Below, one piece after another: positions 35,774 to 45,976 of a stretch of DNA of 64,000 nucleotides; position 1 is the stretch's first letter; each line of letters opens with the position of its first letter. Both the position numbers and the translations under genes were made by a program. The notes under the pieces were generated by a model. The model did no database searches and was not told the origin of the DNA. It saw nothing but the letters and a program-made list of their open reading frames with translations. The DNA is from Maridesulfovibrio bastinii DSM 16055 (GTDB taxonomy: Bacteria > Desulfobacterota > Desulfovibrionia > Desulfovibrionales > Desulfovibrionaceae), in the NCBI RefSeq assembly GCF_000429985.1, contig NZ_KE387014.1, positions 139,524 through 203,523 on the forward strand, given 5' to 3'.

Positions 35774-37867
35774 CTAATTAAGTTTTCTGGAAACAACCCT
35801 GTTTCTTCCGGTTTCCTTGGCTTCATACAGGGCTTTGTCAGCAACTTCCAGCAGAGCCTGAAGTGTGGTCGATTTATTGGGAACAACCGAGGAACATCCG
35901 CAGCTTACCGTAACATAATCACCTATTTCTGATGATTCGTGAGGCATCTTCAAATTTTCCACTCTGACACGAATCTGCTCCGCAAGAACCGCGGCTCCAT
36001 GCCCATCGGTACCCGGAAGTATTCCTACAAATTCCTCACCACCATATCTTGCCAGCATATCACCAGAACGCTTAAAAATACTTTTTGTATGCCCTGCAAT
36101 TGTCTGAAGGCAGATATCTCCAGCCTGATGTCCGTATGTATCATTATAAAGTTTGAAGTAATCAACATCAAAGATAATAAGCGAGAGCATTTTTCTATCC
36201 CGCATCATTCTGCGCCATTCTTCTTCCAGTTTGATATCAAAATTACGGCGGTTGGCGATACCGGTCAGACCGTCCTGCATAGCCATATCCATAAGTTTCT
36301 TATTTGTTTCCTGCAAGGCTTTCTCAGCCTGCTTGCGCTCTGAAATATCTCTTATGGCTGTAACCCTGACCATCTCCCCCTTGTATCTAAAAATTCTTCC
36401 TCGAATTTCAACAGGAAAAACAGTTCCGTCTTTTTTTACAGATAAGGATTCATACAAACTGTTATGCCCTGTTAAAATATTGCTTTTAACCCGTTCGACT
36501 TCATCCGGGGCTACAAATCTGGTCACTTCGGACCCTATAATTTCTTCCAGAGGATACCCGAGCATTTCTGATAAAATATTATTCCCATCAATAATTTTAC
36601 CTTTCTTAATTATGCTAACACCTTCAAAAATGGCATTTGAAAAAGCATGATACCGCGCTTCACTGTCTTTCAAAGCGACATTAGCAAGAGTCAGTTCACT
36701 TGTTCTTTCATCTACCCTTTTTTCCAGTTCATCACGACTTTTGCGGAGCATGGAATTTAAAACCGAGAGCTTGCTAAGCCAGATCACGGCACTTACTGAA
36801 AAAATCAACAGGCTTATACCAGCTACAATAAATTCACGGCGAAACCTTTGCCACAGGCTGACCGGATGATTTATTAGAACAGCTTTTTCAGGGATACTTT
36901 CCATATCAAGGCTAAAACGTCTGACAGCTTTCAAATCTATAAAAGTCCGCAAGGTTGTATTAGATTTACTGAAATGTCCTGACTCCATATAATCTAAAAG
37001 AGAATAAACCATCTGCTTACCGATACTCCCGGCATCAAGAAGATGTCCGCCGACAATACCGGTACCCATAAATGATCCCCAGAAGCTGTAAACCGGAGCA
37101 TTTGAAATTGTCGCTATTTCTTCTGCCACTTCACGCGGCACCAGATGAGAACCAGTCTTATCCGACCAGATTAATGAACAAAAAATAATTGTATCACGGT
37201 CAAGCCCGGCAACTATCCTTTTCAATTCTGCTAAAGAAAAATCAGATACCGTCTTTACGGTAATTGATTTATAAGTTTTGAGCTGTTGCCTGACTCTTTC
37301 ACACCTGTGCCTGCTGGAATCATTATCCCCTTCAATTATAAGTGCAGACCGGACTCCAGGATTCTGCTGCAACGCTATTTCAACCGTTTTATCAACAGAA
37401 AGGTTAACATCCCCCCATAAATGTAAAACTGTATCATCATCGTTCAAAGATTTTCGCTTAGTTGTATAGATAACTTTGGGTGCGTGGACGGCGAGTAACT
37501 GTCCATAGTTCAAGGTAAATTCAGCAGCAACGTCTGAGTTGGCAATGACTCCTGAAAAATGAATATTTTTATACTTTTCTTTTAGATACCTGAATAAAAA
37601 TTCGTAATTGACCTCACTTTCCATGCCTTGAGCATCAAGATATTCCATAAATAAATGGATATTATAATCTGATTTTTTAGAAATTTCATTAAGCCCTTCA
37701 TAAAAATCGTGAGACCAAGGCATAAAAGGATTGTAGGAATCAAGAATAAGTATATTAGTCTGTTCTCTTAAATTATCAGAAGCATAACTATCAGAATTTG
37801 AAACCAGCAAAGCATAGATCAATATGGCAATAGAAAATGTCCTGACTATATTACATAATACATTCAT
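35774..37867 (-). CDS. Membrane diguanylate cyclase with periplasmic ABC-substrate-binding-like sensor, PAS and GGDEF
   Basis: A 697-residue sensor that makes cyclic di-GMP. It has a signal peptide, a periplasmic domain of ~300 residues like ABC transporter substrate-binding proteins (NILILDSYNPFMPWSHDFYEGL), a membrane helix near 348-370, a coiled coil (KSRDELEKRVDERTSEL), a PAS domain with PAC (RVTAIRDISERKQAE), and GGDEF. The active motif is GGEEF, intact. Exactly five residues before it is RSGD, the inhibitory RxxD site, so product inhibition is expected. DGLTGIANRRNFD and DVDYFKLYNDTYGHQAGD are standard. The ligand is unknown. Confidence 0.92.
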   Translation of the reverse strand: MNVLCNIVRTFSIAILIYALLVSNSDSYASDNLREQTNILILDSYNPFMPWSHDFYEGLNEISKKSDYNIHLFMEYLDAQGMESEVNYEFLFRYLKEKYKNIHFSGVIANSDVAAEFTLNYGQLLAVHAPKVIYTTKRKSLNDDDTVLHLWGDVNLSVDKTVEIALQQNPGVRSALIIEGDNDSSRHRCERVRQQLKTYKSITVKTVSDFSLAELKRIVAGLDRDTIIFCSLIWSDKTGSHLVPREVAEEIATISNAPVYSFWGSFMGTGIVGGHLLDAGSIGKQMVYSLLDYMESGHFSKSNTTLRTFIDLKAVRRFSLDMESIPEKAVLINHPVSLWQRFRREFIVAGISLLIFSVSAVIWLSKLSVLNSMLRKSRDELEKRVDERTSELTLANVALKDSEARYHAFSNAIFEGVSIIKKGKIIDGNNILSEMLGYPLEEIIGSEVTRFVAPDEVERVKSNILTGHNSLYESLSVKKDGTVFPVEIRGRIFRYKGEMVRVTAIRDISERKQAEKALQETNKKLMDMAMQDGLTGIANRRNFDIKLEEEWRRMMRDRKMLSLIIFDVDYFKLYNDTYGHQAGDICLQTIAGHTKSIFKRSGDMLARYGGEEFVGILPGTDGHGAAVLAEQIRVRVENLKMPHESSEIGDYVTVSCGCSSVVPNKSTTLQALLEVADKALYEAKETGRNRVVSRKLN

Positions 37868-38378
37868 AACAACCTGCTCTCAGTTAATTCTGATAAATAT
37901 CTACTGTTACTTGGAACTATAATTATTTACATCCTGCGGTGACATGGAAAAGTCATAATACTGATCAAATCATACATTAAAAACCAATATGATACAGCTA
38001 TATCATAATACACTGCATCTATAACTAAATCGAGAATAAAATTTAAATATCTGAAGGCAAAACAGTATAAAAAAATAGCATGCAACTAACTGCTGTGATC
38101 ACATGAATATTCAAATTCATGGCCATATTCCTGAATTCTCAAAAGAATACGCGACTCAATTTTCCTGAAAAATTTTACCTTTTTTTTAGACGGGCCAGAT
38201 ATAATATGATATTAAACAGGTAATAAAAGTAATCTTTTAATACAGGGAGGTTAACTAAACGCCAAAAAGACTTGTCCTGACTGAAGTTATCGGCATTATT
38301 TGTGTTGTTTAATTGTAGAATATAACAATTGTTGGTTAACAACCATTTTATGAACAATCAAACTTCAAAGAGGCCAGC
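37868..38378. other. AT-rich region upstream of the second FIST-like cassette
   Basis: 511 bases with no supported gene. A 60-codon minus-strand frame at 38175 has no ribosome site. The promoter of the cassette is expected near the right end. Confidence 0.5.
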
Positions 38379-38606
38379 ATGAGCATACCGCCTAAAAGCA
38401 ACCCCAAATGGAAGAGTATCGTATCCGGGAAAACGAGCTTCACTCCGAAATTTCTTGCCGGGAAAATAGCACTAAGCAAGCTTATAAAGCGTGTTCAGGG
38501 CGACCCCGGTGTCATAGACAGCGCCGTTGATGAACTTCACAGTCTCTATACCAAGAACGCTGACAAACCATCTGCACAGGAAGACATCAAAAAAATCTTC
38601 GGATAG
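38379..38606 (+). CDS. Small helical protein, cassette copy 2
   Basis: A 75-residue paralogue of the gene at 19348: PKWKSIVSG, TPKFLAGKIALSKLIKRV, AVDELHSLY, NADKPSAQEDIKKIFG. It is charged and helical, with no signal or membrane segment. It again lies 8 bases before its FIST-like partner. AGAGG precedes the ATG. Function unknown. Confidence 0.75.
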   Translation: MSIPPKSNPKWKSIVSGKTSFTPKFLAGKIALSKLIKRVQGDPGVIDSAVDELHSLYTKNADKPSAQEDIKKIFG

Positions 38607-38614
38607 GAGGATAT

Positions 38615-39610
38615 ATGCAACAGGAATTACTGACTATTGATAAAGTTAAAGACCTGATCTCAGCTGGCGAAACACTTCTTCTCGCCGGAGAAGAGAGCCT
38701 TCTTGAAAAGCTTCCCAAGGGAAAATGGATAGGCGGCACAATACCCTACTTTATTTCATCGGATAAAGGCGGACTGGTTGCCAAAGATAAAATTTTCGTA
38801 ACTAATATTTCAATGATAACAGCTTCCACGGAAATAAAAATTTACACCAAGGACAGCCTTGGTGAAGTTTACTCCGATGCCGGAGACCGAGGATTCAGTT
38901 TCATCATTATCCCAGCTTCCAGCGAAGCACATATCTCTTTTGCCCTGAACGCACCTAATTATAAAGATTTTGGTTCGCAACCGCTCATTGGATGGATTTC
39001 CGGAGTTCATCTTGACGAACTCGGTAAAGTAGCTCCCAAAACTTTCGACGGGAATACTGGTGGCAGTTATGAAAATGAAGCAGTAGTAATGCATGTTACC
39101 CTGAAAGAAGGAAAAACTGTTGATGTCGGTATTATTAACAGCTTCCAGCAGGGAGACGGCGATACTTTAACCTTTGATACTGACGGATTCTCCAACAATG
39201 AAGTAATGGTCAACGGTGTTAAAGAAAAATTTGCAGCCTATATGGAAGAAAATAATTTTGATACGAAATTCCCGCTTGTTGCAGACTATTGCGGAGCTAT
39301 GATCAATACCAGCTTCCAACAGGTTGACGATGATGGCGTAGTCCATTTCTACGCTCCGGTTTTTAAAGATGTTCAATATAAACATGCAAAACAGACAGGC
39401 GACTATGCCGCAGCATTCAACAATCAGTTGCTCGAAAATAATATATCAGGAGTAAATATTGCTTTTTCATGCAACTGCATACTTAACTATCTGTTCTCAG
39501 GGCTGGAAGGACAAAAGACAGACCCCTTTGTGGGACCGATAACTTTCGGTGAGATAGCATACCAGCTGCTGAACCAGACACTGGTTTATCTCACCGTTAT
39601 AGATTCATAA
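38615..39610 (+). CDS. FIST-like protein, cassette copy 2
   Basis: A 331-residue protein, closely similar over its whole length to the one at 19590. Conserved blocks are LPKGKWIGGTIPYFIS, SFIIIPASSEAHISFALNAPNY, DFGSQPLIGWISGVHLDE, DVGIIN, SFQQVDDDGVVHFYAPVF and FSCNCILNYLFSG plus GPITFGEIAYQLLNQTLVYL at the end. The conserved Cys-x-Cys may be functional (metal, thiol or ligand). A soluble sensory or ligand-binding protein is the best guess. Confidence 0.72.
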   Translation: MQQELLTIDKVKDLISAGETLLLAGEESLLEKLPKGKWIGGTIPYFISSDKGGLVAKDKIFVTNISMITASTEIKIYTKDSLGEVYSDAGDRGFSFIIIPASSEAHISFALNAPNYKDFGSQPLIGWISGVHLDELGKVAPKTFDGNTGGSYENEAVVMHVTLKEGKTVDVGIINSFQQGDGDTLTFDTDGFSNNEVMVNGVKEKFAAYMEENNFDTKFPLVADYCGAMINTSFQQVDDDGVVHFYAPVFKDVQYKHAKQTGDYAAAFNNQLLENNISGVNIAFSCNCILNYLFSGLEGQKTDPFVGPITFGEIAYQLLNQTLVYLTVIDS

Positions 39611-39633
39611 TACCACTGACGATTCTTACGATA

Positions 39634-39669
39634 AAAACTCCAGAGAGAATTTTCTTTCTGGAGTTTTTT
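39634..39669. terminator. Bidirectional terminator
   Basis: AAAACTCCAGA / TCTGGAGTTTT stem with a 12-base loop and a T-run on the right, between the FIST-like gene (+) and hyuB (-). Confidence 0.9.
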
Positions 39670-39714
39670 ATTTATTCAGCCTCAGCCGCTGAAAAAAACC
39701 GCTCAACTCTCCGG

Positions 39715-41286
39715 CTAACTATCCGGTTTGCCCCATCCGCCACCACCGGGAGTTTCGATGCTGACAATATCGCCCTTTTTTAATCTGGAATGAAACTTAC
39801 CCGGTTTTTCTAGCTCTATTCCATCACGGATAAGAATATTTCTACCGCAGATTCCCGGTTTACCTCCCTGCAATCCATAAGGGGCATTCACTCTACGTTC
39901 TGAAAGGACTGTAATTTCACAGTCAGACAACAATTCAATTTCTCTTACCAGCCCATTACCACCTAGAAACCTTCCGGCACCACCGGTGTTTTCACGCACA
40001 CAATATTTTTTAACTCTAAAAGGATAACTGTATTCAAGAGCTTCAACAGGAGTATTCAAAGTGTTCGTCATGTGTGAATGCGTGGCATGTTCACCGGGAC
40101 CGGAAGCTCCTGCGCCCATACCTCCGGCAAGGGTTTCATAATAGGCAAAAGGTTTACCGGTTCGCTCGTCCACTCCGCCAATGGTCATATTATTCATAGT
40201 TCCCTGACTTGCTGCAGGAATCTTATGGGGAAGAGCTTTGGACAAAGCTCCGAGAACGACGTCGACCACACGCTGGGAAGTTTCAACATTTCCGCCTGCC
40301 ACAGCTGCTGGGAATTCAGCATCAAGAATGGAACCTTTTCTGGTGATAACAGTGATAGGCTCAAGGATACCTGCATTTGTAGGGATATCCGCATCAATTA
40401 GAGATCGAAAAACATAAAGAACGGCTGATAATGTTATGGACCTTACGGCATTAACACTGCCGGAGACCTGATCCCCTGATTCACTGAAATCAAGTTCAGC
40501 ACGGTCACCGTCAATATTAATGGCCACGGAGACAGCAACATTCTCACAATCAACGCCGTCACCGTCCATATAATCCGTAAATTTGTAAGTACCATCAGGA
40601 ATGCGTTCAATCATTTTGCGGGTTATTGATTCAGCATATTTCTTAAGGCTGCCGGCATAAAAATCAACTGCTTTAAATCCATATTTGGTTACAAGTTCAC
40701 CAAGCCTCTTAACCCCGGTGATATTTGCCATTATCTGAGCCTTAAAATCACCTTCGCGTTCAACCGGAGTTCTCACATTATTAAAAATAAGCTCCATCAG
40801 ACTTCTGACAATTTCCCCGTTCTCCATTATTTTAACAGGGGGTATGATGATGCCTTCCTGAAATAAAGAGGTTGAAAGCGGCATGGAGCCTGAAGCCATC
40901 CCACCGACATCGGAATGGTGAGCTCTGTTGGCAACATAAAAAGACGGAGCTTCAAGACCGTCACAAAAAACAGGAGCGACAATAGTTATATCCGGCAAAT
41001 GGGTTCCGCCTTTGAAGGGATCATTAAGCATAACCATATCACCATTATTCATCCGGCAGCTCTCTATTGCACTCTTGACGGAAAGCGGCATGGAGCCGAG
41101 ATGCACAGGTATATGGGCCGCCTGAGCGATCATTTCACCTTTATTATTGAAGACAGCGCAGGAAAGATCACGCCTTTCCTTTATGTTTGATGAAAAAGCC
41201 GTGCGGGTAAGGGTCACCCCCATTTCTTCAGAAATAGCTGCAAACCTGTTTTTAAAAACTTCAAGAAGAATCGGATTAGCTTTCAT
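39715..41286 (-). CDS. hyuB: Hydantoinase B / oxoprolinase family subunit
   Basis: A 523-residue HyuB-type protein: RRDLSCAVFNNKGEMIAQAAHIPVHLGSMP, MLNDPFKGGTHLPDIT, ANRAHHSDVGGMASGSMP, and a C-terminal ETLAGGMGAGASGPGEHATHSHMTNT. These proteins pair with HyuA in ATP-dependent opening of hydantoins, 5-oxoproline or related lactam rings. It lies 14 bases after hyuA. The exact substrate cannot be set from sequence; there is no carboxylase gamma subunit nearby, so acetone carboxylase is unlikely. Confidence 0.9.
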   Translation of the reverse strand: MKANPILLEVFKNRFAAISEEMGVTLTRTAFSSNIKERRDLSCAVFNNKGEMIAQAAHIPVHLGSMPLSVKSAIESCRMNNGDMVMLNDPFKGGTHLPDITIVAPVFCDGLEAPSFYVANRAHHSDVGGMASGSMPLSTSLFQEGIIIPPVKIMENGEIVRSLMELIFNNVRTPVEREGDFKAQIMANITGVKRLGELVTKYGFKAVDFYAGSLKKYAESITRKMIERIPDGTYKFTDYMDGDGVDCENVAVSVAINIDGDRAELDFSESGDQVSGSVNAVRSITLSAVLYVFRSLIDADIPTNAGILEPITVITRKGSILDAEFPAAVAGGNVETSQRVVDVVLGALSKALPHKIPAASQGTMNNMTIGGVDERTGKPFAYYETLAGGMGAGASGPGEHATHSHMTNTLNTPVEALEYSYPFRVKKYCVRENTGGAGRFLGGNGLVREIELLSDCEITVLSERRVNAPYGLQGGKPGICGRNILIRDGIELEKPGKFHSRLKKGDIVSIETPGGGGWGKPDS

Positions 41287-41300
41287 TCCCCACTCCCGAA

Positions 41301-43271
41301 CTATAAAATATCAAAAATAAGATTACCGTAAGCATCCACCCTGCCGCGGGCGAATGGAGGAATAACCAGAGTGGAACTGTACTCGACTATTATTGCCGGA
41401 CCCTCAACCCTGTTACCCGGTAACAGTTTTTCACGATCAAATATTCTGGTTTTAAGCTTATGTGAATCAAAAACAGTCTCAGTAAGACCAAGTTCAGCTT
41501 CTTCAGGAATTTCAACAGTAAAATGTGTTGATTCAGAAAATTCAGGTTTGGCCGGAACACCCTTGGCCCGCAGCCTTATATTAACAATCTCAACTGTCTT
41601 ATCTTCGTTTTTATAGCCGTAATTCTGTTTATGCAGGTTGGCGAATTCCTCAAGCCAGTCACCCTCAAATGGCACAATGATTTCAAAAGACTGACCCTGA
41701 TACCGCATATCCAGAAAACGCTCTATGATGATACTTTCTGAAGAAAACCCCTCCGCTTCAAGTTCGGCCCGGCCTTGAGACTCAAGCGGTGCAAATTTAT
41801 TTTCAATATCCTCAGCAGATGTATTTTTCTGCTCACACATAACGGTCAGCGAATAATCCTTGATCACGTCAGCCATTACCATTCCTACGGCGGAAAGAAT
41901 TCCCGGATTCTTTGGAATAAATAATTCCGGGATCGATAAAAGCTTAGCCAGAAAAGCACAGTGCATGCCGCCTGCCCCGCCAAAGGAAAACATGCAGAAC
42001 TCCCGCGGATCATAACCCCGCTCAACTGAAATAACCCTGATGGCTCTCTCCATATTGGCATTGGCAATATCAAGTATCCCTTCGGCCAGTTCAACAGGAT
42101 CAAGACCAGCTTTTTGAGCCATGGCTTCAAGAGCATTATTCATCGCAGCTGTATCAAGCTGCATCTCTCCACCAAGAAAATATTCGGGGATCAGCCTTCC
42201 AAGATAAAGATTGGCATCGGTAACGGTAATTTCCCGACCTTTGCCATAACAGACCGGTCCGGGATCAGCTCCGGCACTTTCGGGCCCGACATTAAGCGAT
42301 CCGCCTTCATCAATACGGGCTATGGACCCGCCACCAGCACCAACAGTATGGATGTCGATCATCGGTACTTTTACGGGGTAGTCGTCAATTTTAGTTTCTA
42401 GAGTCAGTGGCAGTGAGCCATCAATCAAGGCAACATCAGAGGAAGTTCCGCCCATATCAAAAGTTATCAACCTGTTATAGCCAGCAATTCTGCCGATAGC
42501 TTCCGCTCCGACAGCACCCCCTGCCGGACCGGATAAAATAGTACGCACCGATTCTTTCATAGCAGTTTCAACAGAAATGGATCCACCGTTACTCTGCATT
42601 ATGCGTAAAGTATTGCTAGCTGATTTTTTACGAAGCCTGTTAAGATAGCCCGACATTTTTGGAGAGACATAAGAGTTGATGACAGTTGTGGAAGTGCGCT
42701 CAAATTCCCTGAACTCAGCCAGAATTTCATGGGAAAGAGATATAGGAGCCTCACATTCCGTCTGCAATTTGCGGATCATATTTTCATGCTCAGGATTCAA
42801 ATAGGAAAACAGTAAACAGACTGCTATGGATTCAACTTCCGCATCTTTAATCAGTTCAAAAACTTTTCTTACATCAGCTTCAGAAAAATCCTCAATAATA
42901 TCACCGTTTGAATCAACCCTGCCCGGAACTCCAAACCTCAATTCATGCGGAATAAGAGACTCTTTTTTAGAGAATGAAAGATTGTATAGTTCATAGCGGT
43001 TCTGACGGCCGATCTGAATAATATCTTCAAAGCCCTTGTTTGTAATCAGAGCGGTTTTAGCTCCCTTACGTTCAAGAATGGCATTTGTGGCAACTGTCGA
43101 TCCATGAACAACCTGAATATCCCTATCTCCGGCAATATGTTTAATCCCGGCAAGAACCGCTCTGGAAGGATCATCAGGAGTGGAAAGCCTTTTGTGGACT
43201 TCCCATTTATCACCGTCCTTAAAAATAAAATCCGTAAAAGTTCCACCGGTATCAACTCCAACTATCAGCAC
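41301..43271 (-). CDS. hyuA: Hydantoinase A / oxoprolinase family subunit
   Basis: A 656-residue HyuA with an actin-like ATPase start (VGVDTGGTFTDFIF), HGSTVATNAILERKGAKTAL, ILSGPAGGAVGAE, FDMGGTSSDVALIDG and FSFGGAGGMHCAFLAK. It should bind ATP and phosphorylate or activate the ring substrate for HyuB. The GTG start has GAGGAG 5 bases upstream. The two-gene unit ends at the terminator near 39650. Confidence 0.9.
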   Translation of the reverse strand: MLIVGVDTGGTFTDFIFKDGDKWEVHKRLSTPDDPSRAVLAGIKHIAGDRDIQVVHGSTVATNAILERKGAKTALITNKGFEDIIQIGRQNRYELYNLSFSKKESLIPHELRFGVPGRVDSNGDIIEDFSEADVRKVFELIKDAEVESIAVCLLFSYLNPEHENMIRKLQTECEAPISLSHEILAEFREFERTSTTVINSYVSPKMSGYLNRLRKKSASNTLRIMQSNGGSISVETAMKESVRTILSGPAGGAVGAEAIGRIAGYNRLITFDMGGTSSDVALIDGSLPLTLETKIDDYPVKVPMIDIHTVGAGGGSIARIDEGGSLNVGPESAGADPGPVCYGKGREITVTDANLYLGRLIPEYFLGGEMQLDTAAMNNALEAMAQKAGLDPVELAEGILDIANANMERAIRVISVERGYDPREFCMFSFGGAGGMHCAFLAKLLSIPELFIPKNPGILSAVGMVMADVIKDYSLTVMCEQKNTSAEDIENKFAPLESQGRAELEAEGFSSESIIIERFLDMRYQGQSFEIIVPFEGDWLEEFANLHKQNYGYKNEDKTVEIVNIRLRAKGVPAKPEFSESTHFTVEIPEEAELGLTETVFDSHKLKTRIFDREKLLPGNRVEGPAIIVEYSSTLVIPPFARGRVDAYGNLIFDIL

Positions 43272-43568
43272 AATTTCTCCTCAGGCATCAGCCGGGCAAT
43301 TAAAAAACAGACTATTACTCAAGCTGACTTCTCTCAGTAAAAAATAGAATTTCATTCAAACTAAAAGCTACTGACTTATTTGATATTATGACAGTTTTCA
43401 ATACGGATATTAACAGCTCAAATATTTTTACAGAATTTTTAGCATTGTAGTTACTTTGCACGACATACATAAATACTGATTTATATATATTGTTTCCGCT
43501 TTAATTAGTGTTCTTAATCCACGCTTAATTATATCAAAATTAATTAACACTCAGTTATCGAGGTTACT

Positions 43569-45881
43569 ATGTTTTTTATTGCTCCCTATAAGTTAAAATC
43601 ACCACAACTACTAATTTTGCTACTCATCATTTTACTTGCTGCAACAAATTCATTCGCAGCCATTAGCAAAGCAACTAATGAAAAGAACAGACTGGACAAA
43701 ACCACTTCTACAAAAATTTTCAATCATCTCAGGCAGAATCTCTGTAATTTCAAGAAAAATGCTAACGGCAAAATCTATTCTTCAACTATTGATGGAGACC
43801 TTGTGTTTGAATCAAATTCAGCTTCAGCTGTATTAAAAAACGGTAAAAGCTGGTTCGGCCTTAATCTCAGTGGTTACGGCCGTGACACCCAAATATCCCA
43901 AACAATTGCCCCACGCATAACTTCATCCGGAACGACCTTAAACAAAACATATAAGAATATTACCGAGTGGTATAAAAACAAAGGTACAAATATAGAGCAT
44001 GGGCTGGTACTGAACAAAAAACCATGTGGAAACGGAAACCTGAATTTCTATTTCACAACATCCGGGAACCTTGAGCCGCAGATGAAAGGTCAAAATATAG
44101 TTTTCAGCGGCAAAGATGCAATCAGCTATTCAGGCATGAAGGCATGGGATGCCAATGGTAAAAAAATTTCCTGCGCTATGAAAATCAGTGATGATAAACT
44201 TGTTTGGACCATTGATGACACTTCTGCCGAATATCCCATAACTATTGACCCCACTATTTCATCCATAAAAGAACTTTCCAATGAAGGTCTTGTCCAGAAG
44301 GACTATTTTGGCGGGGCAGTTGCCGTTTCTAAAGACACTATAATGGTCTCAGCCTTAAATCATGCAGTTAACGGAACTAACTACGCAGGAATAGTCTATG
44401 TTTTTTCAAAAGATGAGGGTGGCACGGACAATTGGGGTTTATCCCAGAAACTGGCTCCAGAACAACCATTTGAATACGGCTCTTTTGGAAATAGTCTGAG
44501 TATTTCGGATAATATTGCTGTCATTGGTGCTTTGAGAGAAAATTATATCGGCGCAGCTTATGTCTATAGTAAAGATAATAACGGTAAATGGGCGCTGGAC
44601 CCTGAATATGGAACAAACGGCAGAATAGCTCCACCCTTGGATGGTTCTCTGCGCTTTGGATCAAGTGTTTCAATCAGTGAAGGAACTATAGCTATAGGAG
44701 CTCCATCCTATAAAGAAGATCACACTTATTCAGTCGGCATCGCTTTTATCTATAAGGCTGGAGACTCAGAACCAAAGACCATAAAATATTATGATCACAG
44801 TTATCAGGCAGAAGCTAATTCATTTTTCGGAGCAAGTATTTCCGTTTCACATGATACACTTGCAGTAGGAGCATACGGTATAGGTAAAGTTTTCATTTTC
44901 AGCAGACAGGGAGATACATGGAGACGCACTGCTGAAATCAGTGGAAACGAATCAGATATATACTTTGGATATGCAGTAAGTGTGAACAACGGGACGCTGG
45001 CAATTTCCGCACCGGGTCGTGTAAACATTTCTAGTTCTGAGGAAAAAGGATCTGTATATCTCTACAATGACAAGAATGGACAGTGGCAGCTGACTCAAAA
45101 AGTGGTTGCCTTGACTGACTCTGGGGAAGTTGAATCTGACGTTACCCATTTTGGTCAGAGTGTTTCTGTTCACGGGAGTAAACTTGTGGTTGGAGCTCCT
45201 GGTAAATTAGCAGACAGACATACATCAGGTAAAGCCTATATATTCTTCAAAAGAATTGAAGCTGATGGGGGTATAAATTGGCGGCCATTCCAGAAAATAT
45301 ATCCTGAAAACTCGATCAACTCCGCTAACCATAATTTAGGATCAAGTGTCTCGATATATGATAATATAGTTGTAGCAGGAGAACCAAGTCCAAATGAGGG
45401 ACAATCTCAAAGTGGAGTTGGTTTGGCCTTTGTATGCCAGATACCTGAAGACTCTGATTCAGACGGCCTCAAAGATTCATGGGAACAAGGCTATTTTGGA
45501 AATCTGGATCAGACTGCTGACGGAGACTATGATAACGATGGTGTGAGCAACTATGATGAATTTTTAGAAGATACAAACCCGGCAAATGCTGAGGACTTCC
45601 CTAAAGGTGCTGTGCTAGATATCACTGCAACAATAAAAGTAGGCGAAGATGTAACGTCAATTGTTGTATATGTTGATGGAAAACCATGTGAAACATCTTT
45701 CACTGACCTTGGTAACGGTCAATATTCTATAGAATACACACTCCCATACGGAACTTCACCGACTGAACCTTTCTATATTAAAGTAAACGATAAATTCAGC
45801 GGCGATCCTTCTTCAACATCTATAATCATAAAAAAAGACACCATAAACATGGTCCCGGTATTTCATTTACTACTGGGGTAG
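43569..45881 (+). CDS. Exported FG-GAP repeat protein with calcium-binding segment
   Basis: A 770-residue secreted protein. A signal peptide (residues ~14-31, LLILLLIILLAATNSFA) is followed by a ~200-residue N-terminal domain and then about seven FG-GAP-type repeats, each with F-G-x-(A/S)-V/I-S and A/V-I/V-G-A-P (FGGAVAVSKDT, FGSSVSISEGTIAIGAPS, FGQSVSVHGSKLVVGAPG), predicting a beta-propeller. Near residue 630-660 is an aspartate-rich calcium motif (DSDSDGLKDSWE, DYDNDGVSNYDEF), then an Ig-like domain. The last residues, VPVFHLLLG, are hydrophobic and follow a lysine. Probably a surface protein or adhesin. Confidence 0.82.
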   Translation: MFFIAPYKLKSPQLLILLLIILLAATNSFAAISKATNEKNRLDKTTSTKIFNHLRQNLCNFKKNANGKIYSSTIDGDLVFESNSASAVLKNGKSWFGLNLSGYGRDTQISQTIAPRITSSGTTLNKTYKNITEWYKNKGTNIEHGLVLNKKPCGNGNLNFYFTTSGNLEPQMKGQNIVFSGKDAISYSGMKAWDANGKKISCAMKISDDKLVWTIDDTSAEYPITIDPTISSIKELSNEGLVQKDYFGGAVAVSKDTIMVSALNHAVNGTNYAGIVYVFSKDEGGTDNWGLSQKLAPEQPFEYGSFGNSLSISDNIAVIGALRENYIGAAYVYSKDNNGKWALDPEYGTNGRIAPPLDGSLRFGSSVSISEGTIAIGAPSYKEDHTYSVGIAFIYKAGDSEPKTIKYYDHSYQAEANSFFGASISVSHDTLAVGAYGIGKVFIFSRQGDTWRRTAEISGNESDIYFGYAVSVNNGTLAISAPGRVNISSSEEKGSVYLYNDKNGQWQLTQKVVALTDSGEVESDVTHFGQSVSVHGSKLVVGAPGKLADRHTSGKAYIFFKRIEADGGINWRPFQKIYPENSINSANHNLGSSVSIYDNIVVAGEPSPNEGQSQSGVGLAFVCQIPEDSDSDGLKDSWEQGYFGNLDQTADGDYDNDGVSNYDEFLEDTNPANAEDFPKGAVLDITATIKVGEDVTSIVVYVDGKPCETSFTDLGNGQYSIEYTLPYGTSPTEPFYIKVNDKFSGDPSSTSIIIKKDTINMVPVFHLLLG

Positions 45882-45930
45882 TTTATAAAATCTATATAAG
45901 CATAATTAGATAATCAAAAAAAATATCATA

Positions 45931-45974
45931 ATAGCAGCTTAAATCTATTTATATAAATAAATTTAAGCTGCTAT
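45931..45974. terminator. Convergent-gene terminator
   Basis: A 14-bp perfect stem ATAGCAGCTTAAAT / ATTTAAGCTGCTAT, ending two bases from the glycosyltransferase stop codon. It serves both converging genes. Confidence 0.85.
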
Positions 45975-45976
45975 TA

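Noticed and set aside
39715-43271. Acetone carboxylase
   Set aside because: HyuA/HyuB-like subunits are shared with that enzyme, but the small gamma subunit is absent.
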